Under the pieces are notes generated by a model that had not been told where the DNA came from, searched no databases, and saw only the letters and a program-made list of their open reading frames with translations. From Paenibacillus athensensis (GTDB lineage Bacteria > Bacillota > Bacilli > Paenibacillales > NBRC-103111), in NCBI RefSeq assembly GCF_004514475.2, contig NZ_MYFO02000007.1:1-64000 (forward strand): 64,000 bases of DNA, given 5' to 3'. This document shows, in pieces, positions 19,077 to 28,104 of this stretch. A program made the translations under genes and the position numbers. Each line of letters opens with the position of its first letter. Positions within the stretch are counted from its first letter, which is position 1.

Positions 19077-19632
19077 CGGCTTCGCCTCCCTTGTCGGCAG
19101 CGTTGCCGGGACAAACCCGGCACGCGTGCGGATCAGCCTGATTCCAGCATCAGGCAAGTTAGCTTATAGTTTATAATATCGCAAGCTTGAATTCAATCGG
19201 TAAAAAAGCGACCCGCTGCCGGGGAACCGCCATCCGACAGCCGACGGTCGACAATCCGGCAATCGCCCTTCCAACTGCCGGCAATGCGGCAAACGGCCGG
19301 AAATCTTCCAGCAGTCTTCCAGCAACCCTCCAGTAGCCCTCCAGCAACTTTCCCGCAACCTTCCTGCAGCCTTCCAGCAACCCTCCAACAGTCTTCCAGC
19401 AACCCTTCCAGCAACCTTCCAGCAACCTTCCTGCAGCCTTCCAGCAATCAGCCATCGAACGGCCAGCAACCCGCCGACACGACACCAGCCGTCAGTTCGC
19501 CCTAAGCTCCATCGGCAGTTCCGCACCGAGCGGCGCGACTCCCGGAGCGCGGCGCCGGGCGTACGGCGTCAGTCCGACCACCAACCCGTGCCGCATGCTC
19601 CGCTGAGCCGCGGCAGCCCCCGCTTACACAAC
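19077..19632. other. Intergenic region between ywiB and speB
   Basis: About 560 bp without a supportable gene. It contains an 11-bp minisatellite (19305-19448). Cys/Trp/Gly-rich ORFs across it arise from the repeat and have no ribosome-binding sites. A degenerate CCGCTGAGC copy is seen near 19607. Confidence 0.5.
19305..19448. repeat. Eleven-bp tandem minisatellite, about 13 copies
   Basis: About 13 contiguous variants of CTTCCAGCAAC (variants CCTCCAGTAGC, CTTCCTGCAGC, TTTCCCGCAAC). Several units are exact copies, including consecutive ones near 19404-19425. The array is pyrimidine-rich on the plus strand. There are no spacers. Confidence 0.85.
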
Positions 19633-19668
19633 AAAACGGGCCCAGCCGCCGTCGGCCAAGACCCGTTT
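19633..19668 (-). terminator. Terminator of the speE-speB operon
   Basis: On the minus strand AAACGGG...CCCGTTTT forms the base of a hairpin with an inner GGCC/GGCT pairing, followed by TGTTGTG. About 35 bp beyond the speB stop. Confidence 0.65.
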
Positions 19669-19700
19669 CTCGTTCACCTATGAATTTCGCCAAACAGCGC

Positions 19701-20570
19701 TTACTTCACCAAGCCAAGCAGAATCTCGCGCACCAGCTTGGACGCCACGATTTGCGTCTGCTCGGACGGATCGTACACCGGCGCAACCTCGACGACATCG
19801 GCCCCGACCACGTTCACGTCGGAAGCGGCAATCGCGTGAACGGCCGCCAGCAGTTCCTTCGACGTAATGCCTCCAGCTTCGGCCGTGCCCGTGCCGGGCG
19901 CTGCCGACGGATCGAGCACGTCGATGTCGATGGTCAAATACACAGGGCGGCCGGCCAGCTCCGGCAGCACCTTGCGCAGCGGCTCCAGCACCTCAAACGG
20001 GTACAGGTTCAGGTGCTCGCGCGCATATTGGAACTCCTCGCGCGTACCGGAACGAATGCCGAACTGGTACACGTTTTTTCCGCCGATCAGCTCGGCAGCT
20101 TTGCGCAGCGGCGTGGAGTGCGACAGCGGCTCGCCCTCGTATTGCTCGCGCAGATCGGCGTGGGCGTCGAAATGCACGATCGCCAGGTCCGGGTACTTCG
20201 CGTACACCTCGCGAATGACCGGCCACGACACCAGATGCTCGCCGCCAAGACCGAGCGGGAACTTGCCGTCGGCCAGCAGGCCCTTGACATATTCGCCGAT
20301 CACTTCCAGCGCGCGGCCTGCGTTACCGAACGGCAGCGGCAGATCGCCGGCGTCGAAGTACGAAATATCGGCCAGACTTTTATCCAGATAGGGGCTGTAT
20401 TCCTCCAAACCGATCGACACCTCGCGGATGCGGGTCGGGCCGAAGCGCGAGCCAGGGCGGAAGCTGACCGTGTAATCCATCGGCATGCCGTAAATGACCG
20501 CACGGGAAGCGGCATAGTCCTGCGAGCTGGCAATAAACACATTGCCGGAGTAAGCTTCATCGAAACGCAA
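19701..20570 (-). CDS. speB: Agmatinase
   Basis: A 289-residue ureohydrolase that converts agmatine to putrescine and urea. The manganese-binding motifs are intact: GGEHLVSWP, the central FDAHADLREQYEG (DxHxD) and TIDIDVLDPSAAPGTGT (SxDxDxxDPxxAPG-type). Length is that of the family. The likely start is TTG at 20570 with AAAGGATG upstream. speE is upstream on the same strand, so putrescine made here is aminopropylated by the neighbouring enzyme. The 153-bp gap between the two genes holds a dispersed repeat. Confidence 0.96.
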   Translation of the reverse strand: MRFDEAYSGNVFIASSQDYAASRAVIYGMPMDYTVSFRPGSRFGPTRIREVSIGLEEYSPYLDKSLADISYFDAGDLPLPFGNAGRALEVIGEYVKGLLADGKFPLGLGGEHLVSWPVIREVYAKYPDLAIVHFDAHADLREQYEGEPLSHSTPLRKAAELIGGKNVYQFGIRSGTREEFQYAREHLNLYPFEVLEPLRKVLPELAGRPVYLTIDIDVLDPSAAPGTGTAEAGGITSKELLAAVHAIAASDVNVVGADVVEVAPVYDPSEQTQIVASKLVREILLGLVK

Positions 20571-20612
20571 GCGTCACACATCCTTTTATATATATTCACT
20601 GCAATAGTTTGA

Positions 20613-20692
20613 TGAAAAGCCGCCGGAGAGCCGGTATGGAGTCGAAGCTGCGCTAGCGATCGCCTTTGCATCCGAATTTTCCCCGGACCGCA
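20613..20692. repeat. Dispersed element copy A (shared with 45.7 kb)
   Basis: The stretch reading GCCGGAGAGCCGGTATGGAG through GCGATCGCCTTTGCATCCGA and ending ATTTTCCCC matches a segment at about 45693-45767. I count roughly 39 identical positions out of 54 in the central ungapped part. It lies between speB and speE and codes for nothing evident. Confidence 0.6.
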
Positions 20693-20723
20693 CCGGCCGC
20701 GGGCAGCTTATTTTCATCAACAA

Positions 20724-21551
20724 TTACTTCACCAGGTCTTCCACAAAACGCGGCAGCACGAAAGCGGCTTTGTGCAGACGCGGCGTGTAATACTTGGTCG
20801 GGAAGTCGGGAATCGCCGCTTCGTCGACCTGGAGCGGATCGTATTTTTTGCTGCCCATCGTAAAGGTCCACAGACCGCTTGGGTACGTCGGAATGTTGGC
20901 GCTGTACACGCGGACAATCGGGAAAATTTCCTTCACATCACGGTTAACCGTGCGGATCAGATCCGCCTTGAACCACGGGTTGTCCGTTTGCGCCACGAAA
21001 ATGCCGTCTTCCTTCAGCGCATCGAAGATGCCTTGATAGAAGCCTTTGGAGAACAGCTCGACCGCAGGGCCGACCGGCTCGGTGGAATCGACCATAATGA
21101 CGTCGTACGTGTTTTTATGATCGTGAATATGCATGTAGCCGTCGTTGACAATGACCTCAACGCGAGGGTTGTCCAGCTCGCCGGCGATTTGCGGCAAATA
21201 TTTTTTCGAATACTCAATGACTTTGCCGTCGATGTCGACCAGCACCGCTTTTTCGACCTTAGGATGCTTCATCACTTCGCGGATTACCCCGCCGTCGCCG
21301 CCGCCGACCACCAGCACATGCTGCGGATTCGGATGCGTGACCAGCGCCGGATGCGCCACCATTTCATGATAGACGAACTCGTCGCGGTCCGTCGTCATCA
21401 CCATGCCGTCCAGCGTGAGCATCGTGCCCCATTCATCGGTTTCGATCATGGCCAGGTCTTGAAAATCCGTCTGCTCGCGGACGTATGTCTCTTTAATTTT
21501 CGCGGTGATGCCGTAGCTCTCCGTCTGCTTCTCCGTATACCATAAATCCAT
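20724..21551 (-). CDS. speE: Polyamine aminopropyltransferase (spermidine synthase)
   Basis: A 275-residue enzyme that adds an aminopropyl group from decarboxylated SAM to putrescine. Visible: N-terminal beta domain starting [20 protein letters not shown], the substrate loop [14 protein letters not shown], the nucleotide-binding [15 protein letters not shown], and [14 protein letters not shown] with the catalytic Asp. AGAGG precedes the ATG. It is divergent from the penicillin-binding protein gene, the same arrangement as speE and pbpG in B. subtilis. Confidence 0.97.
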   Translation of the reverse strand: MDLWYTEKQTESYGITAKIKETYVREQTDFQDLAMIETDEWGTMLTLDGMVMTTDRDEFVYHEMVAHPALVTHPNPQHVLVVGGGDGGVIREVMKHPKVEKAVLVDIDGKVIEYSKKYLPQIAGELDNPRVEVIVNDGYMHIHDHKNTYDVIMVDSTEPVGPAVELFSKGFYQGIFDALKEDGIFVAQTDNPWFKADLIRTVNRDVKEIFPIVRVYSANIPTYPSGLWTFTMGSKKYDPLQVDEAAIPDFPTKYYTPRLHKAAFVLPRFVEDLVK

Positions 21552-21617
21552 TGTCGATGCCTCTTTTCTTTGTCTATATTGTCATGATTTGCTCGATCCT
21601 CTACGCACACAAATTGT

Positions 21618-21645
21618 ATTATAGTCCATTGCCCCCAAAAAGCAA
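21618..21645 (-). promoter_or_regulatory. speE-speB promoter
   Basis: TTGCTT (21640-21645), 16-bp spacer, TATAAT (21618-21623) on the minus strand, about 70 bp before speE. Confidence 0.6.
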
Positions 21646-21781
21646 TGTTTTCCTAGGATTTTTGCGGCTTTATGAAAAAAATTTACAATTGTCCGCCCCC
21701 GTTTGAATAGAGGAAGCCAACCTTTTCCATACTGGAGAATAGCGGCTTTTTTGACCTCAAAATAAGAAAGGGGGACTCGCT

Positions 21782-23869
21782 ATGGCCGATTCCGGGAAAC
21801 GTTCGTCCGGACGCCCGTCCGACGATCAGGAGGCGCCCGCCATCCGCAAGCTGCGCCGGCTCAAAAAAACGGTCTCTTTCCTGTTCTCTTCCTTCATTGT
21901 ACTGCTGGTGGCGCTGGGAGCCGGGCTGCTGTACCTGCGCGCCCAGACGCTGCCCGTGACGCAAATGCTCCAGACCTCGCAAATGTTCGATGCGCACGGC
22001 GAGCTGATCGATTCGTTCTACACCGGCCAAAACCGGCAGATCGTAAAGCTCAAGGACATCTCGCCCTTCCTGATCAAAGCGACGCTGGCCGTCGAAGACC
22101 AGCATTTCTACAGTCATTTCGGCGTCGACGTCAAGGGCGTGGCCCGGGCGGCGCTCGTCAATCTGGAGCACATGTCCAAGGTGCAGGGCGCCGGGACGAT
22201 CACGCAGCAGCTGGCGCGCAACCTGTATTTGACCCACGACCGCACCTGGACGCGCAAAATCCAGGAGACCGTCTACGCCGTGCAGATGGAGCTGCAGATG
22301 AGCAAGGACGAAATTTTACAGGATTATTTGAACCAGATCTATTACGGCCACTCGACATATGGCATCGAGATGGCTTCGCAGCTGTTTTTCGGCAAGCATG
22401 CCAGCGAGCTGACGCTGGCGGAAAGCGCGCTGGTCGCCGGTGTGCCCAAAGGACCACGCTACTACTCGCCTTACTACGACTTGCAAAATTCGCTCGACCG
22501 GCAAAAGGTCGTGCTGCAGACGATGGTGCGCAGCGGGTTCATCACCCAGGAAGCCGCCGACGCCGCAGCCAAGGAAAAGCTGAACATTCAGCCCTTGGGC
22601 AAAAAGAAACCGGCCGCCGCGCCGTATTTCCGCGATTACGTCCGCGCCGTCGCCATCGACAAGCTGGGCATCTCCGAGGAGCAGTTCGATCAGGGCGGCA
22701 TCAAGGTATACACGACGCTGGATCTGGACGCCCAGCAAACCGCTGAGCAGGCCGTGACCAAGCAGCTCGCCGACACGCCCGACATTCAAGCGGCGCTCGT
22801 CGCCATCGATCCGCGCACCGGCGCGATCAAGGCGATGGTTGGCGGCCGCGATTACGCCGAGAACCAGTTCAACCGCGTATTGTCCAATACGCGCCAGCCC
22901 GGCTCGTCGTTTAAGCCGCTCGTCTATATGACGGCGCTGCAAAACGGCTTCACCCCGGTCACCCGCGTCAAAAGCGAGCCGACCGTCTTCACCTATGACA
23001 ACGGCCGCCAGACGTATACGCCGCGCAATTTCGGCGACCAGTACGTCAACGACTTCATCGATATGCGTCAGGCGATCTCGAAGTCGGACAACATCTACGC
23101 CGTGCATACGATTCTGGAGGTCGGGCCGGAGAAGGTCATCGAGACGGCGCGCAAGCTGGGCATCGACAGCCCGATGAAGCCGCTGCCGTCGCTGGCGCTC
23201 GGCTCGTTCCCGGTCAGCCCGCTGGAAATGGCGTCGGCGTTCAGCGCCATTGCCAATCAGGGCGTGCACGCCCGGACGTTTGCCATCGAGCGCATCGAGG
23301 ACGCCGGCGGCAAGGTGCTGTATCAGAATGAGCCCTACGCCGAAAAAGTACTCGACCCGGCCACCGCCTACGTGATGACCAGCCTGATGGAGAGCGTGTT
23401 CGAGGAAGGCGGCACCGGCAACCGCGTCGCCAATATCATCAAGCGGCCGATTGCCGGGAAAACCGGCACGACAGATACCGACGCGTGGATGGTCGGCTTT
23501 ACGCCGGAGCTGACGACCGCTGTGTGGGTCGGCTACGACAAGGACCAGAAAATCAGCAACGTCGAATCGCATCTGGCTTCGCCGATTTTCGCCGAATTTA
23601 CTGAAGGCACGCTGACCGCCATTCCGCCCAAGCTGTTCCCGATTCCCGAAGGCGTCGCGAATGTGTATATCGATCCGGCTACGGGCAAGCTGTCCAACGA
23701 GGACTGCCCGAACGGGCGGCTCGAAGCGTTCATTGCCGGCACGGAACCGACCGTTTATTGCACGGAAAAGCAACCCGCCCAAGCGCCTCACGCTCCCCCT
23801 TCTCCGAACGACCCGCAAGCGAAAAACGGTTCGTGGTGGCAGGATCTCAAGCGCTGGTGGAATGATTGA
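21782..23869 (+). CDS. Class A penicillin-binding protein (transglycosylase/transpeptidase)
   Basis: A 695-residue bifunctional cell-wall synthase. One membrane anchor near residues 32-55 follows a basic cytoplasmic start. The GT51 glycosyltransferase domain has EDQHFYSHFGVD and GAGTITQQLARNLYL. The transpeptidase domain has the acyl-serine motif SSFK (in RQPGSSFKPLVY), SDN (SKSDNIYAVH) and KTGTT. The C-terminus is a short Pro-rich tail. The ATG is preceded by AAAGGGGG. By position and layout it corresponds to B. subtilis pbpG/ywhE, a sporulation-associated PBP; that equivalence is inferred from synteny. Confidence 0.95.
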   Translation: MADSGKRSSGRPSDDQEAPAIRKLRRLKKTVSFLFSSFIVLLVALGAGLLYLRAQTLPVTQMLQTSQMFDAHGELIDSFYTGQNRQIVKLKDISPFLIKATLAVEDQHFYSHFGVDVKGVARAALVNLEHMSKVQGAGTITQQLARNLYLTHDRTWTRKIQETVYAVQMELQMSKDEILQDYLNQIYYGHSTYGIEMASQLFFGKHASELTLAESALVAGVPKGPRYYSPYYDLQNSLDRQKVVLQTMVRSGFITQEAADAAAKEKLNIQPLGKKKPAAAPYFRDYVRAVAIDKLGISEEQFDQGGIKVYTTLDLDAQQTAEQAVTKQLADTPDIQAALVAIDPRTGAIKAMVGGRDYAENQFNRVLSNTRQPGSSFKPLVYMTALQNGFTPVTRVKSEPTVFTYDNGRQTYTPRNFGDQYVNDFIDMRQAISKSDNIYAVHTILEVGPEKVIETARKLGIDSPMKPLPSLALGSFPVSPLEMASAFSAIANQGVHARTFAIERIEDAGGKVLYQNEPYAEKVLDPATAYVMTSLMESVFEEGGTGNRVANIIKRPIAGKTGTTDTDAWMVGFTPELTTAVWVGYDKDQKISNVESHLASPIFAEFTEGTLTAIPPKLFPIPEGVANVYIDPATGKLSNEDCPNGRLEAFIAGTEPTVYCTEKQPAQAPHAPPSPNDPQAKNGSWWQDLKRWWND

Positions 23870-23945
23870 CATTGCGGCTTTCGGCCCGCACCCTTCCGTC
23901 GCAAAGCCGCAATCGCCGGCATCGGAAAGGGCGTCCGGACAACAC

Positions 23946-23983
23946 AAAAAGGCAGAACCAAGCGCGTCTTGGTCTGCCTTTTT
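23946..23983. terminator. Bidirectional terminator between pbp and ywhD
   Basis: AAAAAGGCAGAACCAAG pairs with CTTGGTCTGCCTTTTT with a single bulged base, and has A- and T-runs on both sides. It serves the plus-strand PBP gene and probably the convergent ywhD gene. Confidence 0.85.
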
Positions 23984-24074
23984 GCTGTCCTAGTATATGG
24001 TGTAACATACACTATGGTCTAGTATAACCCGTTCATCTATGGCTCACAATGGGTGACACATAATGTCCATATTT

Positions 24075-24566
24075 TCAGGAAAGCGCTGTTTTCAGCACGT
24101 CCTCCGAGCGTTCCCACCACTGGGCGTTGTGGTCGATCAGGCATTGACGCAGCGCCGCTTTCTCCGTTTCGTCCAGCCCCTCCAGCATAAAACGCCGCTT
24201 CATCGCGTAATCCATTTTGTTCACATGATCGGCGAGAATCTTCCAGCCGCGTCTCGCTTCGGTATCGACCAGCATCTCGCATGCGGTAACGCCGGCATAG
24301 CTGCCGCCCTCCTCCGTCCGGTCGACAGCGACCCAGACGATCCAGCAGCGGCGGCCGTTCGGCACGTCCTCTTTGTTCATGGAGAATTTGACGCCCTTCT
24401 CCACCTGACTTTTGGCGTGCAGCGCGCCCATGTCCAGATACGCCTTATCGCCGTCGATAATCACGCTCGATACATTGCTCAAGTCGATTGAGCCTGCGCC
24501 AAAACCCTTATGATTAACGTTCGAACTGACGATATTAAACGCCAGCTTCTTCTTGTTTTCTTCCAT
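24075..24566 (-). CDS. ywhD: YwhD family protein
   Basis: A 163-residue conserved Bacillales protein of unknown function. It begins MEENKKKLAFNIVSSNVNHK, followed by GSIDLSNVSSVIIDGDKAYLDMGALHAKS and a basic helical C-terminus. Start taken at 24566 because GGGAAGG lies 8 nt upstream; the GTG three codons earlier is too close to that site. It sits near the pbpG-speE-speB block, as ywhD does in B. subtilis. Function cannot be inferred from the sequence. Confidence 0.85.
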   Translation of the reverse strand: MEENKKKLAFNIVSSNVNHKGFGAGSIDLSNVSSVIIDGDKAYLDMGALHAKSQVEKGVKFSMNKEDVPNGRRCWIVWVAVDRTEEGGSYAGVTACEMLVDTEARRGWKILADHVNKMDYAMKRRFMLEGLDETEKAALRQCLIDHNAQWWERSEDVLKTALS

Positions 24567-24641
24567 GACGAACACCTTCCCGTTCCAAAATGAACTGTTC
24601 CTAGTTCATTGTAGCCAAAGTTGGCGGCCAGAACAAGAGCG

Positions 24642-24746
24642 CTAACGCAGCAGCGTGATGGCTACCGCAGCGGCCAGAGCCAGAAGCACCAGGCCGACCA
24701 GCAGCGCCGTGTAGCTTTTCACCGTATCGGAAAACGACTTTTTCAT
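24642..24746 (-). CDS. Possible 34-residue single-pass membrane peptide
   Basis: ATG at 24746 opens MKKSFSDTVKSYTALLVGLV and continues LLALAAAVAITLLR before a stop. This gives a basic N-terminus and one clean membrane helix. The upstream sequence GGGATGGGGGCG is a poor but possible ribosome-binding site. It lies between the divergent ywhD and M1 peptidase genes. The hydrophobic pattern is not random-looking, but I have no family for it. Confidence 0.4.
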   Translation of the reverse strand: MKKSFSDTVKSYTALLVGLVLLALAAAVAITLLR

Positions 24747-24950
24747 AAGCGCCCCCATCCCACCGCCGCTGCGGCAGTCTCCTTATTAACTCTGACAGGA
24801 TCAGCCGCCCATTAGTTGCAGCAAACGGAAAAATTTTCATCGCCGTCTCCTCCCCGCAAGCGGGTCCAAATTTCTTTCGTTCTCCAGAAATAATCGTCGG
24901 GCTGTCCACATATATATCGGGAGTAGATGCTTGTCAACGGGGTGAAAATC

Positions 24951-26942
24951 ATGAATGTTCTGTTCAAAAACCGCAAGGCGCAGTGGATGCTCGTGTTGCT
25001 GCTCGCTGTAGGCGCCGCCTCGGCGAGCCAGCTGATCGCGCCGGGCGGGGGCCAGCCCGCATCGTCTCTGGCGCTGGAGGAGCCTGGAGCTGCGCCGCCT
25101 GCGCCGCTGCAGCCGAATCCGGCGGCTTCCATCGGCCAGACGGAAGCGCTAAGCCGCCGCATCGTCGAATATCACATGAGCGTCGATTACGCCGCTGACA
25201 CGAAGCAATTGAGAGGACAGCAAACGATTACGTGGGAAAACCCCGGCAGCCAGCCGGTGCAAGAGCTGTATCTGCACTTGTATCCAAACGCCTTCGCCTC
25301 GCGAAAGACGACATTTATGCGCGAATCCGGCGGCAAGCTGCGCCAGGACGAAGCGAAGGAGGCCAGCACGGGGAGCATCGAGCTGCTGTCGGTCAAACAG
25401 ATGGAAGGCGAAGACCTTAGCAAGCGCATGGAATTCGTGCAGCCCGACGACGGCAACAAGGATGACCGGACGTTGCTCAAGCTGCCGCTGGCCAAAGCGG
25501 TAGGTCCGGGAGAAAGCGTGACCATCCATACGGAATTTCTCGTTCAGCTGCCGGATGTATTTGCCCGGATGGGCTATGTGGGCAATTTCGTCATGGCCGG
25601 CCAGTGGTTCCCCAAGGTCGCCGTCTATGAGCCCGCCGGAACGCGGGGCCGCACCACGGAAGGCTGGAATCTTCATCAGTATCACGGCAATTCCGAGTTT
25701 TACGCCGATTTCGGCATTTATGACGTCACGATTCGCGTACCGTCCAGCTATACAGTAGCCGCCACCGGCTTTCCGGTGAAGCCGCCGTTCACGGACGGCG
25801 ACCGCAAGACGTATCAGTTTTACGCCGACGACGTGCATGATTTCGCCTGGTCGGCATCGCCGGACTTCATTTATTACGAGGAGCCGTTCTCTTCGCCGCA
25901 AATTCCCGGCGTCAAGATCAAGCTTTATCTCGATCCCAAGCACGCCGAACTGAAGGAACGTTATTTGTACGCTGCCAAAAAATCGCTCGCTCGCTACAGC
26001 CAGTGGTATGGAACCTACCCTTATTCGACCTTGTCAATTGTCGTGCCGCCGGCCGGCGGCAACGGTGCGGGCGGTATGGAATATCCGACGTTGGTCACCG
26101 CTTGGGGCGCTGACGACGCCTCGCCGGATCTAGAGCTGGAACGCGTCGTCGTTCACGAAATCGGCCACCAGTTCTGGTACGGCCTCGTCGCATCCAACGA
26201 ATTTGAAGAGGCTTGGCTCGACGAAGGCTTCACCTCGTATTCCGAGGACCGGGTCATGGAGACGGAATACGGCATTTCTCCAAACCTGCCGGTCGAAGCG
26301 AGCTACATCACCTCGCCGAACAAGTTGCAGCTTAACGCTTGGGATTACAGCGGTCACGGCCAATATGCGGAAAATGTGTATACGCGCGCCAAGCTGGTGC
26401 TCAAAGCGATGGAGAAGCAGGTCGGTCCGGACACGATGAGCCGGATTCTCAAGACGTATTTTCAGCGCTGGCAGTTCAAGCACCCGTCCACGAAGGATTT
26501 TCAAACTGTCGTTGAAGACGTTACGAAGGCGAAATGGGACGATTTCTTCAATCAATATGTGTATGGCGGCATGATGATGGATTACACTGTCGACAGCATT
26601 ACCGTCAAGCCCGTCCAGCAGAACGGAGCTTCCGCCTATGAAAGCACCGTGCGCATCACCCAGCGCGGCGGACGCGCAACGGCCGTGCCGGTCCGCTTCC
26701 ACTTCACCGACAACGCCACGAAGGACGAGATGTGGAACGGCGCCGAAACGAGCATGAATTTCAAGCTGCTCCATACGGCTCCGGTCGACTGGGTGCGCAT
26801 CGATCCTGACTATACGCTCGTGCTGGAAAATAAGCATATCAACAACTATCTCCGCACCGAGGTTGATCCCCGATGGAAGGTGCGCATCAATCTGGGTCTG
26901 GTTCAGCTGCTGCAAACCGTCTTCGGCTGGGTCGCCTGGTAA
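24951..26942 (+). CDS. M1 family metallopeptidase, membrane-anchored or secreted
   Basis: A 663-residue gluzincin aminopeptidase-like protein. The N-terminus has a basic start and hydrophobic segment (QWMLVLLLAVGAASA), a signal peptide or anchor, then a Pro/Ala/Gly linker. The M1 beta-domain follows. The substrate-binding GxMEN-type motif appears as GAGGMEYPTLV and the zinc site as HEIGHQFWYG with the third ligand Glu in NEFEEAWLDEGF. Start ATG at 24951 was preferred over 24927 because GGGGTGAAAATC precedes it. It is 20 bp upstream of a multi-pass membrane protein gene with which it is likely cotranscribed. Confidence 0.88.
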   Translation: MNVLFKNRKAQWMLVLLLAVGAASASQLIAPGGGQPASSLALEEPGAAPPAPLQPNPAASIGQTEALSRRIVEYHMSVDYAADTKQLRGQQTITWENPGSQPVQELYLHLYPNAFASRKTTFMRESGGKLRQDEAKEASTGSIELLSVKQMEGEDLSKRMEFVQPDDGNKDDRTLLKLPLAKAVGPGESVTIHTEFLVQLPDVFARMGYVGNFVMAGQWFPKVAVYEPAGTRGRTTEGWNLHQYHGNSEFYADFGIYDVTIRVPSSYTVAATGFPVKPPFTDGDRKTYQFYADDVHDFAWSASPDFIYYEEPFSSPQIPGVKIKLYLDPKHAELKERYLYAAKKSLARYSQWYGTYPYSTLSIVVPPAGGNGAGGMEYPTLVTAWGADDASPDLELERVVVHEIGHQFWYGLVASNEFEEAWLDEGFTSYSEDRVMETEYGISPNLPVEASYITSPNKLQLNAWDYSGHGQYAENVYTRAKLVLKAMEKQVGPDTMSRILKTYFQRWQFKHPSTKDFQTVVEDVTKAKWDDFFNQYVYGGMMMDYTVDSITVKPVQQNGASAYESTVRITQRGGRATAVPVRFHFTDNATKDEMWNGAETSMNFKLLHTAPVDWVRIDPDYTLVLENKHINNYLRTEVDPRWKVRINLGLVQLLQTVFGWVAW

Positions 26943-26962
26943 TCGAAGGAGGAGAATCGTCC

Positions 26963-27781
26963 ATGAAGCTCTACCTGCACCAAGGATACCGTAAAGCCTT
27001 GCAGCAGCCATTCGTCTGCATCATCCTCTTTCTGTACCAGCTCGGCTGGGGAACGCTCCTGTATAAGCTCGTGCAGTCGGTGGTCGTGCCGCTGATGCAT
27101 CGTTATCCGCAGCATGGCGAACCGCGGCAGGCCGTCCAGCTGTTTCTGGCGGAAAGCCAGTTCCAGTTGTTCAAAACCGATCTCAGTCACCCCTATTTGT
27201 GGGGGCTGGCTCTGCTGCTGCTGATCCGCATGCTGCTGACGCCGGCGCTGAATGCAGGCGTGTATTACTCGCTGGCGCACCCAGAGCTGCATGCCGGTTA
27301 TCGGTTTGTAAAAGGCATCCGGTCGCTGACGCTTCCCTTCCTCTTCTACTATGCGCTGCGGCTGGCGCTGACGGCACTGCCTCTCATCTGGCTGGGCCCC
27401 AAAGCGATTCGGCTGCTCGCTCACAGCTTGACTTACGAAGCGGCGCTCCGGGAGCTGCTGCCGTGGTTCATCGGATTGCTCGTCTACGGCTACGCGCTCC
27501 ATCTGGTATTCATGTATCTGCAATTCGCCAAAGCCCGCCGCACCGGCGCGCTCTCCACCCTGCTGATCTTCACGCTGAACGGTCTGCCGATTATCCTGCT
27601 CGCGGTCATTCTGCTGGCAGCCGGCGCGCTGCTTGCCGGCGTCGCCGCTACCGCTACCTACATCTGGGCCGGATTGCTCGCCCTGATTCTTTATCAGCTG
27701 ATGCCGCTGCTTCACACGTTTCTGCAGGTCTGGTCGATTGCTGCGCAATATCAGCTTTGGATCGCCAAAAACAGCGGCTGA
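26963..27781 (+). CDS. Multi-pass membrane protein, unknown
   Basis: A 272-residue protein with about six hydrophobic segments (for example PFVCIILFLYQLGWGTLLY, LWGLALLLLIRMLLTPALN, LPWFIGLLVYGYALHLVFMY and IILLAVILLAAGALLAGVAA). I do not recognise a family. ATG at 26963 has AAGGAGGAG upstream. Its coupling to the M1 peptidase suggests a shared envelope role, but nothing specific. A terminator follows. Confidence 0.75.
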   Translation: MKLYLHQGYRKALQQPFVCIILFLYQLGWGTLLYKLVQSVVVPLMHRYPQHGEPRQAVQLFLAESQFQLFKTDLSHPYLWGLALLLLIRMLLTPALNAGVYYSLAHPELHAGYRFVKGIRSLTLPFLFYYALRLALTALPLIWLGPKAIRLLAHSLTYEAALRELLPWFIGLLVYGYALHLVFMYLQFAKARRTGALSTLLIFTLNGLPIILLAVILLAAGALLAGVAATATYIWAGLLALILYQLMPLLHTFLQVWSIAAQYQLWIAKNSG

Positions 27782-27820
27782 TCGACCGCCGGATTCCCTA
27801 CGAAAGCGGCCAAAAACGCT

Positions 27821-27861
27821 AAAAAAGAGGTCCTCTCTGACGAAGAGAAGGCCTCTTTTTT
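27821..27861 (+). terminator. Terminator after the membrane protein gene
   Basis: AAAAAAGAGG...CCTCTTTTTT with an inner CTCTCTGACGAAGAGAAG stem-loop. Followed by a T-run. Confidence 0.85.
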
Positions 27862-27967
27862 GTCTATTTTGCGAACAATTTCACATTTTTTTAGAGAAAC
27901 GTGAATATTTAAGGAGGATTTTCGAGGTTTCTGACGAATTCCTCTAGTTAGGAAAAGAAAACCAAAA

Positions 27968-28088
27968 ACAACATGCCGAATTCCCGATTTATCGGGAAAC
28001 GGGGGAACCACTCTGGGTGAATTGATCTTGCAACAAAGGGATCATAGGGAACCTTCAACCGAACCCTCCAGCTAACCTCGTAGGCACC
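27968..28088 (+). promoter_or_regulatory. c-di-AMP riboswitch (ydaO-yuaA type)
   Basis: The conserved blocks appear in order: GCCGAATTC, a CCCGATTTATCGGG hairpin, AAACGGGGGAACCA, TGGGTGAATT, an internal stem with GATC-type arms, AGGGAACCTTCAACCGAACC and finally CAGCTAACCTCGTAGGC. This is the ydaO-yuaA consensus, which binds cyclic di-AMP and often precedes cell-wall hydrolase genes. The aptamer ends about 16 nt before the TTG start of the NlpC/P60 gene, with GGAAGGAG in between. No terminator fits after the aptamer, so control is probably on translation or through upstream pairing. Confidence 0.9.
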
Positions 28089-28104
28089 GGAAGGAGACAA
28101 GCAG

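Noticed and set aside
19164-19526. Cys/Trp/Gly-rich ORFs across the 11-bp array
   Set aside because: All three frames read through the array; no start with a ribosome-binding site and no family.
22316-23947. 543-codon ORF on the minus strand
   Set aside because: Antisense to the penicillin-binding protein gene, whose active-site motifs are intact.
23988-24035. AT-rich imperfect inverted repeat with TAGTATA elements
   Set aside because: It could be a promoter or weak palindrome but has no gene at suitable distance in either direction; not strong enough to call.
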